Positions 48,398-57,927 of a stretch of 64,000 nt of DNA are shown here, one piece after another. A program made the translations under genes and the position numbers. This DNA is from Stemphylium vesicarium (lineage: Eukaryota > Ascomycota > Dothideomycetes > Pleosporales > Pleosporaceae): the NCBI GenBank assembly GCA_004380135.1, contig QXCR01000007.1, positions 248,001-312,000 of the forward strand. Direction: 5' to 3'. How positions within the stretch are numbered: position 1 is the first letter of the stretch; each line of letters starts with the position of its first letter. The notes beneath the pieces were generated by a model that saw only the letters and a program-made list of their open reading frames with translations, searched no databases and had not been told where the DNA came from.

Positions 48398-51163
48398 TCA
48401 GCGCGTCCACTTCACAATCGTAACACCAGGTGTGGTCGGCGCCCTCCTCTTCTTCTTGACCTCCGTCGCCTGCGTCTTCGCCCTCTTCCTAGGCTGGACC
48501 TGATTCGGTTTACCCGCCGTTCCACGCTTGCTCTTTGCCGGGACTTTGCCTCTGGAAACACCTTCTGGAACCTCCCCATCGTCTCCCTCTCCGTCTTCCT
48601 CTTCCGCAGCAGCAGCCCTCCCTCTCTTTCCACCCACATTCCCCGCCTTCTTCTTGCCCATTCGCTGCTGCTGCTGTTCTTCTTCCTCGCCCAAAAGTCC
48701 ATGTTCCTTGACCCAAAAAATAACATCAAGCGCGACATCGCAAAACTCCTGCACCCCCCTCAGCACCTCCAGACTCTTCTTCCGGCTCTCAACTCCCGCC
48801 CGCCACCGGTCCACAACCGCCCAGAAAATCTCATCCACATTTGCATCTTCCGCACTCCGCACGCGCACATACTCTTCCTCACCGCGATCGTGCCCTTCGT
48901 GCCAGTGGCCCCGTCCTGTACCTAGTTCATCGCCAATCTCGTACTGCACAAAGACTTCGATGACCATTAGTGCAATGGTGTGGAAGTTTAGCACTGCGGC
49001 GGCGGGCTCCGGGTCGGGTGCGGGGAGCGCGCGTTGGGAGGGGAGGAAGACGTTGAGGAGGAGGTGGATCTCTTGGGCGCTGTGGTCGGGGGAGAGGAGG
49101 AGTTCTTCGCGGACGAGGTTTGGGAGGGAGATTTTTACACTGGGGATGTCGCTGCCTTTTTCCGGGGGTTGGCGTTGGAGGTCGAAGCGGGGAAGTTTCC
49201 AGTCTATTGCTGTGGGGTCGTCGGTGTTGGCGTTGGAAGGGGGAGAGGAAGGACCGGGTTGAGCGAGGCGAATGGGGTTTTTGACGCCTGCGGCTTTGGT
49301 CTCGGATTTGCTCCTGAGGAACTCAATGTCTGAGGAGTCTTCGCGCTGGGTTGCATGCGCATTGCGTGTGGATGGAAGCGGTGCTGGGGACGCGGAGATG
49401 ACGCTGTCTTGGCTTGTGATGGAGAGGTGGCGTCTTACTCTTGTTCGTAACGGTTCGTCATCGTCAGACGCTTCTTCTTCGTCGCCGGAGTCGTGGTAAC
49501 GGAACCCTTGGCCGGGTGGTGCTGGAGGACCTGGTGGTGCGTATGGACCCGGTAAACGCCTGTTTATGCCGGGAGCAGGAGGGCGATGACTCTGCAGGTT
49601 GTAACCTGGCGTAAGAAGTGAAGCTTGCGAGAGGATTGATCCCATCGCAACACAAGGCATCAGAGCTTGCGTATGAAACTGGTAGGTCGCGTTGTTGTAG
49701 CCGGACATGGGTTGCTGATATCCGGTCTGGGTTGCCCGAGGGTAACTAAGAGGACCTATTGGAAATGGAGGAGGGGTGCCTGAGAGGCTCTGAGTGAGTC
49801 CGTAACTGCTGCTTACTTGACGGGCCTGCCTCTGGCTCTCCTCGTGTAGCCTCCGCGCGTTCTCAAGCTGTCTCTTCTTTTCTTCGATTTGGGCTCGAAG
49901 CTGCTGTTGGCGCTCAAGGTTGGGGGTGAGATAGGGTTGCTTGTACTGAGACATGGGCTGTTGTGAGCCATGGCGAGATTTGGGAGAGCTGTGATGCTGA
50001 AAGCCACTCGGATATATAGACTGCATGACACCATGTTCGTATGAGAGGTGAGGTGAAGCAGACTTGTTGGTGAAGTGAACGGGATTGGCAAAGGCCTGGT
50101 GATGCTGACTCAGAGGAACGGCAGGCCCGGACACCACATCGAGCTTGGCAGTTTCGAAGTCTGATCTGGCAGTATCCTTTATCATTCCTCGCTGATCGCG
50201 TTCATCCCATGGATCTCCTGCCTTATTAGGCCTCGGAACTTCTTGCGAGTCTTCACCATCACCAGGCATCCAGTTGCCGATGTCATAGACTACCCCGTCA
50301 TGTTCTTCAGGCGCTGACATGCGATCAACAACAGCCTGTGTTGACACAGCCCCGCTCTGAGGTTCATCTTTGGCTTTGCTGACGCGGTCTTGCTCCAGAG
50401 AAACGGGCTGAGTGTCTTTTCCGCAATCAAGTCCGGTGACATCAAGGCCTGGGAGCTGGTAGGGAGAATTTCGGTCGTCTGAGAGAGGTATGGCGGTGTT
50501 GTCTTGTCTGCCATCTCCACCACCACTTCTTTCTTGGACTGGGCCAGGAAAATCGACTCTCTGTGTTGCTTCAGTCTCCGTGTCGTGGTCGAAAATCTCA
50601 GCCTGAGATTCTCCTTGCGTAAACTCATCCAGGGGCTGAAGAGCAGAGACGTTGTCGTTTTCGCTCTCGGTCTTAGGGCCGTCAGAGTCAGCCTTCTGGC
50701 GCGACGCCCCTTCATCTTCTTCAGGCTCTTGTTTGACCGGAACCTTCACGGCAATTGTATCAGATGCTTCTCTCGGACCCAAGCACTGAGCTGAATCACC
50801 AGAAGAGGCAGGTACTGGACGTTGGTTCTCAGACGCAAGATCGCTAGCCTTGTCGCCCTTGTGCTTGAGCTTGACTATGAGTTGTTCTTGCTGGTCTGCA
50901 TCCGGCTCTTTCTTCACACCCGCATTGATGCTCTCCCTGGTAGCGACACTAGATTGCTCGTCCGTCCCCATTTTCGCTTCTCCGTCGGATTGTTGACTGT
51001 CTGCTTCCTTTCCGGGCTTTAGGATAGAAGGTTCAAGGTTCTGGGTACCGGGTGCAGCTTTCGCGATCTCTTCGCGCAAGGCAGAGCTACGAGACTGGCC
51101 TTTCCGTCGACTGGACGAAGCTTTTGGCTGCTTGCTTAAAGCAGAATCGCCCGCGGGGCCCAT
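48398..51163 (-). CDS. Unrecognised 921-residue, probably nuclear protein
   Basis: Single long open frame that I do not recognise. The N-terminal about 400 residues are disordered, acidic and Ser/Gln/Asp/Glu-rich, with two KQEP/KKEP motifs that resemble sumoylation sites. A coiled-coil segment lies near residues 418-455 (LERQQQLRAQIEEKKRQ). A Pro/Gly-rich linker follows. A compact, hydrophobic-helical region lies at about residues 670-825 (IHLLLNVFLPSQRALP, LNFHTIALMVIEVFVQYEIG, EFCDVALDVIFWVKEHGLL) and is the only likely folded domain. A QQQQ run, acidic stretch and Lys/Arg-rich tail (RKRAKTQATEVKKKRR) end the protein and suggest nuclear import. The length of a stop-free 2.8 kb frame argues strongly that it is real. 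A chromatin or transcription role is only a guess. Confidence 0.75.
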   Translation of the reverse strand: MGPAGDSALSKQPKASSSRRKGQSRSSALREEIAKAAPGTQNLEPSILKPGKEADSQQSDGEAKMGTDEQSSVATRESINAGVKKEPDADQQEQLIVKLKHKGDKASDLASENQRPVPASSGDSAQCLGPREASDTIAVKVPVKQEPEEDEGASRQKADSDGPKTESENDNVSALQPLDEFTQGESQAEIFDHDTETEATQRVDFPGPVQERSGGGDGRQDNTAIPLSDDRNSPYQLPGLDVTGLDCGKDTQPVSLEQDRVSKAKDEPQSGAVSTQAVVDRMSAPEEHDGVVYDIGNWMPGDGEDSQEVPRPNKAGDPWDERDQRGMIKDTARSDFETAKLDVVSGPAVPLSQHHQAFANPVHFTNKSASPHLSYEHGVMQSIYPSGFQHHSSPKSRHGSQQPMSQYKQPYLTPNLERQQQLRAQIEEKKRQLENARRLHEESQRQARQVSSSYGLTQSLSGTPPPFPIGPLSYPRATQTGYQQPMSGYNNATYQFHTQALMPCVAMGSILSQASLLTPGYNLQSHRPPAPGINRRLPGPYAPPGPPAPPGQGFRYHDSGDEEEASDDDEPLRTRVRRHLSITSQDSVISASPAPLPSTRNAHATQREDSSDIEFLRSKSETKAAGVKNPIRLAQPGPSSPPSNANTDDPTAIDWKLPRFDLQRQPPEKGSDIPSVKISLPNLVREELLLSPDHSAQEIHLLLNVFLPSQRALPAPDPEPAAAVLNFHTIALMVIEVFVQYEIGDELGTGRGHWHEGHDRGEEEYVRVRSAEDANVDEIFWAVVDRWRAGVESRKKSLEVLRGVQEFCDVALDVIFWVKEHGLLGEEEEQQQQRMGKKKAGNVGGKRGRAAAAEEEDGEGDDGEVPEGVSRGKVPAKSKRGTAGKPNQVQPRKRAKTQATEVKKKRRAPTTPGVTIVKWTR

Positions 51164-51940
51164 GGTGTCGCTTTCCCCGCTGTTTTGGAGTCAGTGTCGC
51201 GAAAGTCATGGTCAATCTTGCCGCACGTACCTGTAACGCAGTCGAAATATCGTTGTTGCGATGCCCGCTTGTCGCTTGAGTTGTTCCAGAATTGATCACT
51301 TTCGAACCCTGTAATCGAAAGAAGAATTGTAGTGCAAGTAGGACAGAGGAAGCAAGCAGAAGACTTTCTTGCAGGTAGCGGTTTATATACCCGCAAGACA
51401 AGCGGGCCAATGCCTCTTTCGTACCTTTACCTGATGGCGCAATGGAGCCGCTCTATCACCTTGTGACGCGTTTGTTACCAAGAGAAAAGGACTACCTTCC
51501 GCCTATAGGGGGCTTAGACTGCGGGCGCGCGTGAAAGCCCGCCAGACATTTGATGGAAACCTGACCTATCACGAGCACGGATGGCTATCGTCGGCGAGCG
51601 AGACTGATTCGTCCAGGCAACAGGCGGTTGTGGAAGAACGGGAGCAAAGGAGGGATATGGAACAGGGAGGTAGCAGCGGATTGTTGAAGCGGTGAACACG
51701 CGAGCAGACGGATTGAGAGGATCGAACATCAATAGAAGATACCAAGACGAAAAGAGCAGATAACCAGAAAGGTCTGTGGGAAAGGTCAGCACCCATAATA
51801 CAATTCATAGCAGTGAAGACTCACTGACACGCCAAAGCTGAACACACATTGACCCAGTATCTTTTGCTGGGTATATGATCACATCAATTCTCCGCCTAAC
51901 TCAAGTCTTCCTATTCCATGATCCATCACATTCCACCACC
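51164..51940. other. Intergenic region 921-residue gene / CFD1
   Basis: Promoter of the unknown gene and CFD1 3' flank. Minus-strand ORFs at 51514-51808 have no motifs. No gene is seen. Confidence 0.55.
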
Positions 51941-52945
51941 CTACACAATCCCCGCAACATCCCCCTTCAACCTCGTCATAAACCCGTCAAAAAGCGGATA
52001 CAGCGAACAATCACGATACTTATCCACAAAACTGCCCTCCGAATTCTTGACCGCAACAACATCTTCCGTGCTCATATCCTTGCCCTGCATAACCGTTCCC
52101 TCTGGGTACACAGGCCTCGTGCCGCTTTCCACCAACTCGACAAACGCCGGGTCAATAGGCACGCTGCCCAGGAAAGGGACTTGGAAATCGTTGGCCATGA
52201 CTTCACCGCCGCCTTTGCTGAAGACATTTGTGCATTCAGAACAGTTGGGGCAGACGAAACCGGCCATGTTTTCTATGACTCCGAGGACTCTTATGCCGGT
52301 TTTCTTGCAGAAGTTGAGCTCCTTCTTTACGTCGCTGATGCTGATGGCTTGGGGTGTTGTTACGATTACCGCGCCAGCTAGGAAGGGGAGGTTCGGGTTG
52401 AGCGAGGGCGACGGTGTGGTGTTCTTCAGTAGAGTTTCGAGGAGGGAGATGTGCTCGTCCGAGGTACCGGGTGGGGTGTCGATGAGGAGGTAGTCGAGCG
52501 GCGGCCAGAGGACATCAGTGAGGAATTGACGAACCATGGCTGTCTTTTTGGGACCACGCCAGATCACAGCATCAGATCGTGACGCCAGAATGAAACCTAG
52601 TGACATGCAGGACAACGCCCCGATCTTTTCTCCTTCTGCACCATCTGCTGCCTCTCCCTCTGCAGTGCCGTCTTGCCCCTCTTTCCTCTTCAGCTTCTTT
52701 GCAGGCAGCGTTTGCGCGCCATGTACATCGACCGGTATCCAACCACCTGGTGCCTGCCGTACTTTTGAATCCTCGATACCGAAGAATCGCGGTATACTCG
52801 GGCCCGTAAGATCGATATCCAGCACACCAACCGAATGTCCTTGTAGTGATAGCGTGAGAGCGAGTTGCGTAGTTATGCTCGACTTTCCTACGCCGCCTTT
52901 GCCGGAAAGCACGAGAAGAATGTTGCGAATGTTATCGAGAGGCAT
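51941..52945 (-). CDS. CFD1: Cytosolic Fe-S cluster assembly P-loop NTPase Cfd1 (NUBP2)
   Basis: Partner of Nbp35 in the heterotetrameric scaffold that builds 4Fe-4S clusters for cytosolic and nuclear proteins. Single exon of 334 residues. The deviant Walker A SGKGGVGKSS starts near residue 14. DIDLTGPSIPRFFG, WRGPKKTAMVRQFL, DYLLIDTPPGTSDEH and TTPQAISISDV follow. The bridging-cluster motif CPNCSEC near residue 235 supplies the CXXC cysteines. The protein begins directly at the P-loop domain and lacks the N-terminal four-Cys extension of Nbp35, which identifies it as Cfd1 and not Nbp35. An acidic/Lys-rich insert near residues 84-107 (KRKEGQDGTAEGEAADGAEG) is longer than in yeast, probably a surface loop. 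The start at 52945 is the only ATG that keeps the conserved N-terminus. Confidence 0.96.
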   Translation of the reverse strand: MPLDNIRNILLVLSGKGGVGKSSITTQLALTLSLQGHSVGVLDIDLTGPSIPRFFGIEDSKVRQAPGGWIPVDVHGAQTLPAKKLKRKEGQDGTAEGEAADGAEGEKIGALSCMSLGFILASRSDAVIWRGPKKTAMVRQFLTDVLWPPLDYLLIDTPPGTSDEHISLLETLLKNTTPSPSLNPNLPFLAGAVIVTTPQAISISDVKKELNFCKKTGIRVLGVIENMAGFVCPNCSECTNVFSKGGGEVMANDFQVPFLGSVPIDPAFVELVESGTRPVYPEGTVMQGKDMSTEDVVAVKNSEGSFVDKYRDCSLYPLFDGFMTRLKGDVAGIV

Positions 52946-53600
52946 CGCGACCGATTAACAGCGTTTGCGGAGTGTTCAGAGCGTCTGCAGGGCGGCTGGT
53001 AGCGATAGTGGGGTCGAGAGTTGGTAGATGTAAAACTATTTTCCTATTGCAAAGCACAGTCTCAATCCGGAGATCTTTGCGTCAAGGGCTGAAGTGTAAG
53101 GTTGTCGTCGTTAGAAGAGGGTATGACGCGCATGATGTTGCAAAGTAAGGGTGAGGCTTGTGGAGCGCGCTTTGAAATCCGACGACCAGGAAAGTGGCGG
53201 GGTTTTGCGGCGAGATCGGAGGTCCGACCTTAAGCCAAGGCGCACTATGATTCCAAGCCGGGGCTTGTTTTAATCATTCATTCGAATAGGTCATATGGAA
53301 TGAGGTTTGCGAGGCCATGTGTATTCAGAACAATTTGAATTTACCTCGTCACTCCAGACCCGGCATGGCTATGCTGACTTCGCCGTTGGCTTAGTCCCCT
53401 GCATGCCTTTGCCTATCAGTCGAAGAGGAGCATGTGGACTAGGTGCGACATGCGTCGACTGTAATTTCCAATGCAGCAACAAATGCATTGACTCTGAAAA
53501 GGTGACGAGCCCCTAACAAGATGAACGCCTTGGATATCCATACTTTTCAAGAAGCACCCAATCACCCGCCTGATGCCGCGCCTGTCTTTCATACCGACGT
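52946..53600. other. Intergenic region CFD1 / SPC3
   Basis: CFD1 promoter and SPC3 3' flank. No supported gene. Confidence 0.55.
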
Positions 53601-54447
53601 TCAAGTAACAGCCTTCCTGAGCGGTACTTCTCCACCAACCTCCAGCCTGTACCCCTCAGCACCCTTCTCCGTCTCCAGATCCTTGGGCTTAGCCGCCTTG
53701 GCCCCGACCTCAGGGAAACTAAACGCCTTGCTCCTTCCACCCTCCAAGCCCTTCCAAACACCCACCGTGTTCCAGTTCGTCCACGTCAGCGCACCAACCC
53801 ATGGCTGCACATTCCAGCCTAGCTCCAACACGACATCTGTCCTGTTGCCCAGCTTGCCTGTGATATCCGTGATCTGGTATTTGGGCTTCTGGTTCTGGAG
53901 GTGGAGTTCGCCGATGGGGTAAGGGGAGACGGTCTTCTCTTTGGCAGCGGCACGCTTCTTCGCAGATTGTTTGGGTAGCTTGGACTTGGGGTCTGGGTGG
54001 ATGAAGTGGTTCTGGTTCCAGGGTGCGGACGCAGATGCAATGATGGCGTCCCAGATGATGGCTTCGGACGGGGGTTCAGAGGCGCGCGTGGAGGGGTAGA
54101 CGGCTTTTAGGTAGAGAAAGACCTGTTTCGTGTTCCAGTTGAATAGGCTGCTGAGATCTGTGGAGGGCTGTGTGAGCGGTTGTTTCTTAAGGTCCAGTCA
54201 CGCCCTGGCGCATGAGTGTGAGACACATACCGGCATCCAAGTCGAACTTAACATGCGCATATTCTTCCCTCTTGGAGGAGTAGTAATGGGGTCTACCCTT
54301 TACCACCTGCACATTTCGCAGCGATATGCTAGCGGATGGGTCTTGTGGAGAAATAAGAGTACTCAGCGCAATCACCGTCGCGACTGTAAAAGCGACCGTA
54401 GTAAAGAATCCGAAGACGTTCTGCAGCCGCACAAGAGTTGAGTGCAT
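53601..54447 (-). CDS. SPC3: Signal peptidase complex subunit 3 (Spc3 / SPC22)
   Basis: Essential ER-membrane subunit of signal peptidase, which removes signal peptides from secretory proteins. Exons on the minus strand are 54447-54231 and 54157-53601, giving 257 residues. MHSTLVRLQNVFGFFTTVAF opens with the short cytosolic tail and the single type II TM segment. The lumenal domain shows SISLRNVQVVKGRPHYYSSK, YAHVKFDLDADLSSLFNWNTKQVFLYL, the SEAIIWDAII block and VLELGWNVQPWVGALTW. The splice is certain, since DAD-LSSLFNWN is restored across the 73-nt intron. A Lys/Ala-rich stretch (residues about 130-145) and an extended C-tail make it somewhat longer than yeast Spc3 (184). An upstream in-frame start at 54468 is possible, but the conserved start is at 54447. 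Confidence 0.94.
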
Positions 54448-54845
54448 GCTGTATGTGGGGGTAAGCACGAAGCTCTATGGCGGCTATACGAGGAATAAGC
54501 AAAGGCTTCCGTGGGAGACGGAGGCTCGTCGAGGGCGGATGTGGAGATGTAGCTCTCGGTGGTCCTAACACGTATCTGGACCTGTCGCGCGGACGTCGGA
54601 GCTCAGCCTTACGAGAGCGCCAGGGTCCACGTTAGCGTGGTGCCTCGAACATGTGCAACCTTCCCGTCATCTTCACAGAACACGGGGAAAAAGAGATAAT
54701 TCACGCGACTTTGTGATATCAATGGTAGACTTTCTCATTTCTTGGTTACTACAGACAGTTTTATGTTGGTATCATGGCTGCTTGCCCTCTAATACTAAGA
54801 CATTCCAGCGAGTGACCGAGCAATCAACGTCATTCTCGTCCATTA
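54448..54845. other. Intergenic region SPC3 / DUF7136 gene
   Basis: SPC3 promoter and the 3' flank of the DUF7136 gene. No gene is seen. Confidence 0.55.
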
Positions 54846-55784
54846 CTACACCCACATTTCCCACCCCCCAAGAACCATCGCTGCAGCAAGTACAGGCTTC
54901 ATGAGCACTCTAGTCTGACCCGCCATGTTCGGAGTCGTAGCCGTAGGCAGACAATCGGCAGTCGACGTCATAGCAGCCAAACTTTGCTGCTTGGACAAGC
55001 TCTGTATAGCGCTAGAGATGCTACTCATCATCGCCTCAGCTGGCTTAACAGCGCACGAATTCCCCACCAAGCCTTCCTCCCTTATATGATCAGGCGAGCA
55101 AATATCCATAATGCTCTTATCAACCGTAGCCACGTTACCCAGCTGCGCACAGTTACCCGTCACATTTCCGAGCTCGCTCGGTGCAGCAGCAAGACTCTCC
55201 CACGGCCATTGATCCTTAGGTCGCTTCAGAGCGAAGATGACATGACTCTCGACATCAGGTGGGGGTCCATGGCACGACACGTTCCCGCTGATTATCGGTA
55301 TGAGGCACCACGTCAACGTATACGCTGAATTCCCCTGGGGTGATTTGGACCAGTCCATGGGATTCGTATGGTTGATTAACAGGTACGGCGAGCCATCAGC
55401 ATTGGTCCAAACATCCCCGTCGAGATCTTCTGGTCCGAAATTCCACTGGAAAAGCTCTTCTATACCGCCTCTTGGTCTCGGATCCTCGAGCCAGCCGGAG
55501 GCCTGAATGAGCCAACGGAGATTGAAGGTGCCAAGTCCGGCGGCTGCCGTCGAGAAGTTCTGCAGGGCGAAGGCTATCGGTAGCAATGAGGTGAGGTTGT
55601 ATGTCTCATTGGCGCGAGGGAACACCACGTCAATTTCGAAAGTAGGTGGGCTTGATGGCGGCGTTGGTGCTGGTATTGTGGAAAGCGCTGTCAATGTTGT
55701 ATCGGCTGTTGTCGTTGTTGTTTGTGCAAAGATTGAGTGAAGGACGGCCAAGGCTGCGACGCAAGCCTAGAGTAAGCGCGCCAT
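54846..55784 (-). pseudogene. DUF7136 secreted, probably GPI-anchored protein, with a stop in the signal peptide
   Basis: The body of the frame encodes a DUF7136-type protein: FEIDVVFPRANETYNLTSLL near the start, several N-glycosylation sequons, paired cysteines (TWCLIPI and VSCHGPP; GNCAQLG, DICSPD, NSCAVK) and a hydrophobic C-terminus (VLAAAMVLGGWEMWV) compatible with a GPI signal. These are typical fungal cell-surface proteins of unknown function. The only suitable ATG is at 55784. It reads MARLL, then an in-frame TAG at 55769-55767, then ACVAALAVLHSIFAQ, so the stop splits an otherwise perfect signal peptide. No upstream ATG or intron repairs it; the CTCTAG could act as an acceptor, but no coding upstream exon is seen within 130 bp. 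It is either a strain-specific nonsense allele, a sequencing error, or a gene whose first exon I cannot find. The length would be 312 codons. Confidence 0.75.
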
Positions 55785-56192
55785 GTTAGAGCCCAAAAGA
55801 GATTGAGGATGTGAGTGAATGTTGAGTGGAGGGAGGTGGACCTGTTTATTTGTGTAGAGAGATGTTACTACCTAGGTACTGAGTGAGTAAGTGAGTGAGT
55901 AGTCGTGTGAAAAACTGCTTACATACCTATTTAGGTACCCAACGACCATGTTCTTTTTCCACCTCAGGTACTTTTTTGAATCGCAGTTTCCCAAATCCTG
56001 CTCCCCCCCTCGCGTGAAGGAAACGCCACATCTTGTGTCTGCGTCTTATTCTATTTAGGATTATCCCAATTTCAGTTGCCGTTGTTGCCCGTTTTTGCCG
56101 TTAAGCGCACCTGCATCTGGAAAGCGGCGCAGTCAGTCCATTCCTTCGAGAATCACTAGTCTAAACCACACCAACGGTACCTACACTTTACC
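55785..56192. other. Intergenic region upstream of the DUF7136 gene
   Basis: Promoter region with a GTGA/GTAA 4-bp repeat at about 55879-55903 and several CCTAGGTA-like words. No gene is seen. Confidence 0.55.
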
Positions 56193-57927
56193 TCAGAAAG
56201 CATAAAACTCCACCTCCGCAATGCCCGTCCGCGCAGGAATAGTAATAGCGATGGGAAATCCTCCATAATCTGGGTCTTCATTTGGCATCATCGCGCTTGC
56301 GCCACTTCTTGTCTCATCACCACCCAGCGTACGCAGCGTCCGCAGTTTACCCGTCGCCATATCTTCTACGACTTTTTCTTCGTTCTTCAGGATGCCGTTG
56401 AACTTTGTACCGGCTTTTGTTGACTGTCCCGTGACTTGGAAACCCCAGCCGATGAGCAGGAAACGCGCGCCTCCGCGATGAATGACCATACCGCTACCAG
56501 TGCCGGGTTTTCCAAAGACGAAAGAACGCTCGATAGTAATATCCCAATCGCCGAATCGCTGTTTGATGGGCTTTGACGGGTCCTTGTCACCGGACATCTC
56601 GTCGAAACAGAAGCCAACAGACGAGCTAGGGTTTCTTTGCGCTTCCAGCACGATTTGAGAGACTTGTGATAGTAATCCGTAATGCTTGGTGAAAGGATTA
56701 CTTTCTGACTCCAGAGTATCGATACCGAATGGGCTGGCTAAGAGAGCCTGGAAAGTCCCGTAAGCTATCCAGATTCGCCGAACACCGTACTCGTCTCTAC
56801 GTTGTTCTGGAATAAACAGTGCATTGTTGCGGTGTCGATATTTGGAACACAGACTAGTGTACTCGTTTAGGTATATGTCCGGCGCGATAAACTCAAGATC
56901 GGGTGCGTAGCGTAGCCATATGTCGAGAACATTGGTCGTTGCGCCACCGGAAGGGTAGTCGCCTGGTTCTCCTCCCCCGCCTACGACTATGGGCGTATCG
57001 CTGTCGGCGTCTTCTCCCGCGTAGTTTTGCCAAACATTGGTATAAAGAGGGATCTGGTATTCGGCTTTGCCGGCTGCTGCCACTCGATTCACGTAATGTG
57101 CATAATGGTATGCCATAAATAGCTCTTCCGTTCTGTTGCTCTTTCCAAAGACTTCCTCCCAAGTACCAGATCGCGGCTTCGATCGCTCAACGAAAGTTTT
57201 GAGGTTCTTTTTGAGGTCGGTATGGAGGCTGTCGTACTCTTCATCCAGGAACGTAAGGAGATCTGTAGGCACAGACTCTGCAAATGCCCTGTTAGCTAGC
57301 GCACTGCCGTCTCGGCTGTCGAACAGCAAGCCGACTTCATTCTCTACTTGGACCATTAAGACGGTGCTATCTTTCTCGTCGACCTCTCTAACATGGGCAA
57401 GCAGCTTTCGGAACGCTTTGGCGTCTGCTTCGACGTTCTCTTCGTGGAATAATGAGAGGACATCCGCGACCTCAATCACACCCCTGGCCTTCCGGAGTTC
57501 TGCGCGTGGGAAGCGTGCAGGATTGGTCTTGACCCATGATGGGGTGTATGTAGATCTCCCTATCGACGACATCTTCAGCCTTTAAGCACCAGTTTCTCGC
57601 TATCATCTACTCACCGTTCTTGAAAGATCCGAACCAGAGCAAGATCAAATGCAGGCCGTGTTCCCGAGCACCCAAGATGACCTTGTCCAACTCTTCAAAG
57701 TCATATTTCCCTTCTTCAGGCTCAATCATCTCCCAGCTGACAGAGCCAAGGAGAGTATTAACGTTCGTTGCAACCATCTTAGGCCAGACTTCGCTCATAT
57801 ACTCTGCTGAGGAGAGCGATGAGTTCTGTAACTCTCCCCCTAACATCAGGTATGGCTTGCCCTTGACGATGAGCTGTCTCGTGCCTCCATATTGCTGTAG
57901 ATGTGGGATGTTGGTATTGGACGTCAT
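56193..57927 (-). CDS. GH35 / DUF5597 beta-galactosidase-like enzyme, apparently cytosolic
   Basis: Glycoside hydrolase resembling bacterial-type GH35 beta-galactosidases carrying the C-terminal DUF5597 domain. Exons on the minus strand are 57927-57615 and 57559-56193, giving 559 residues. The 55-nt intron ends at a GATAG acceptor chosen because it gives the expected WFGSFKNG-RSTYTPSWVK passage of clan A barrels. Nearer AG sites break the frame. Motifs are QLIVKGKPYLMLGGELQNSS, VSWEMIEPEEGKYDF, the acid/base region VQVENEVG, and ALFIPEQRRDE, which may hold the nucleophile Glu. There is no N-terminal signal peptide, unlike classical secreted fungal GH35 enzymes, so an intracellular oligosaccharide substrate is likely. 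Specificity is unknown. Horizontal origin is possible but unproven. Confidence 0.85.

Noticed and set aside
48528..49262. 244-codon plus-strand ORF within the 921-residue gene
   Set aside because: Antisense to the helical domain and tail of the unknown protein. Its low-complexity Ser/Pro/Arg product is the mirror of codon bias.
57560..57614. Nearer intron acceptors in the GH35 gene (TTAAAG and GAAG)
   Set aside because: They break the frame or lead to an immediate stop; only the GATAG acceptor gives the conserved continuation.
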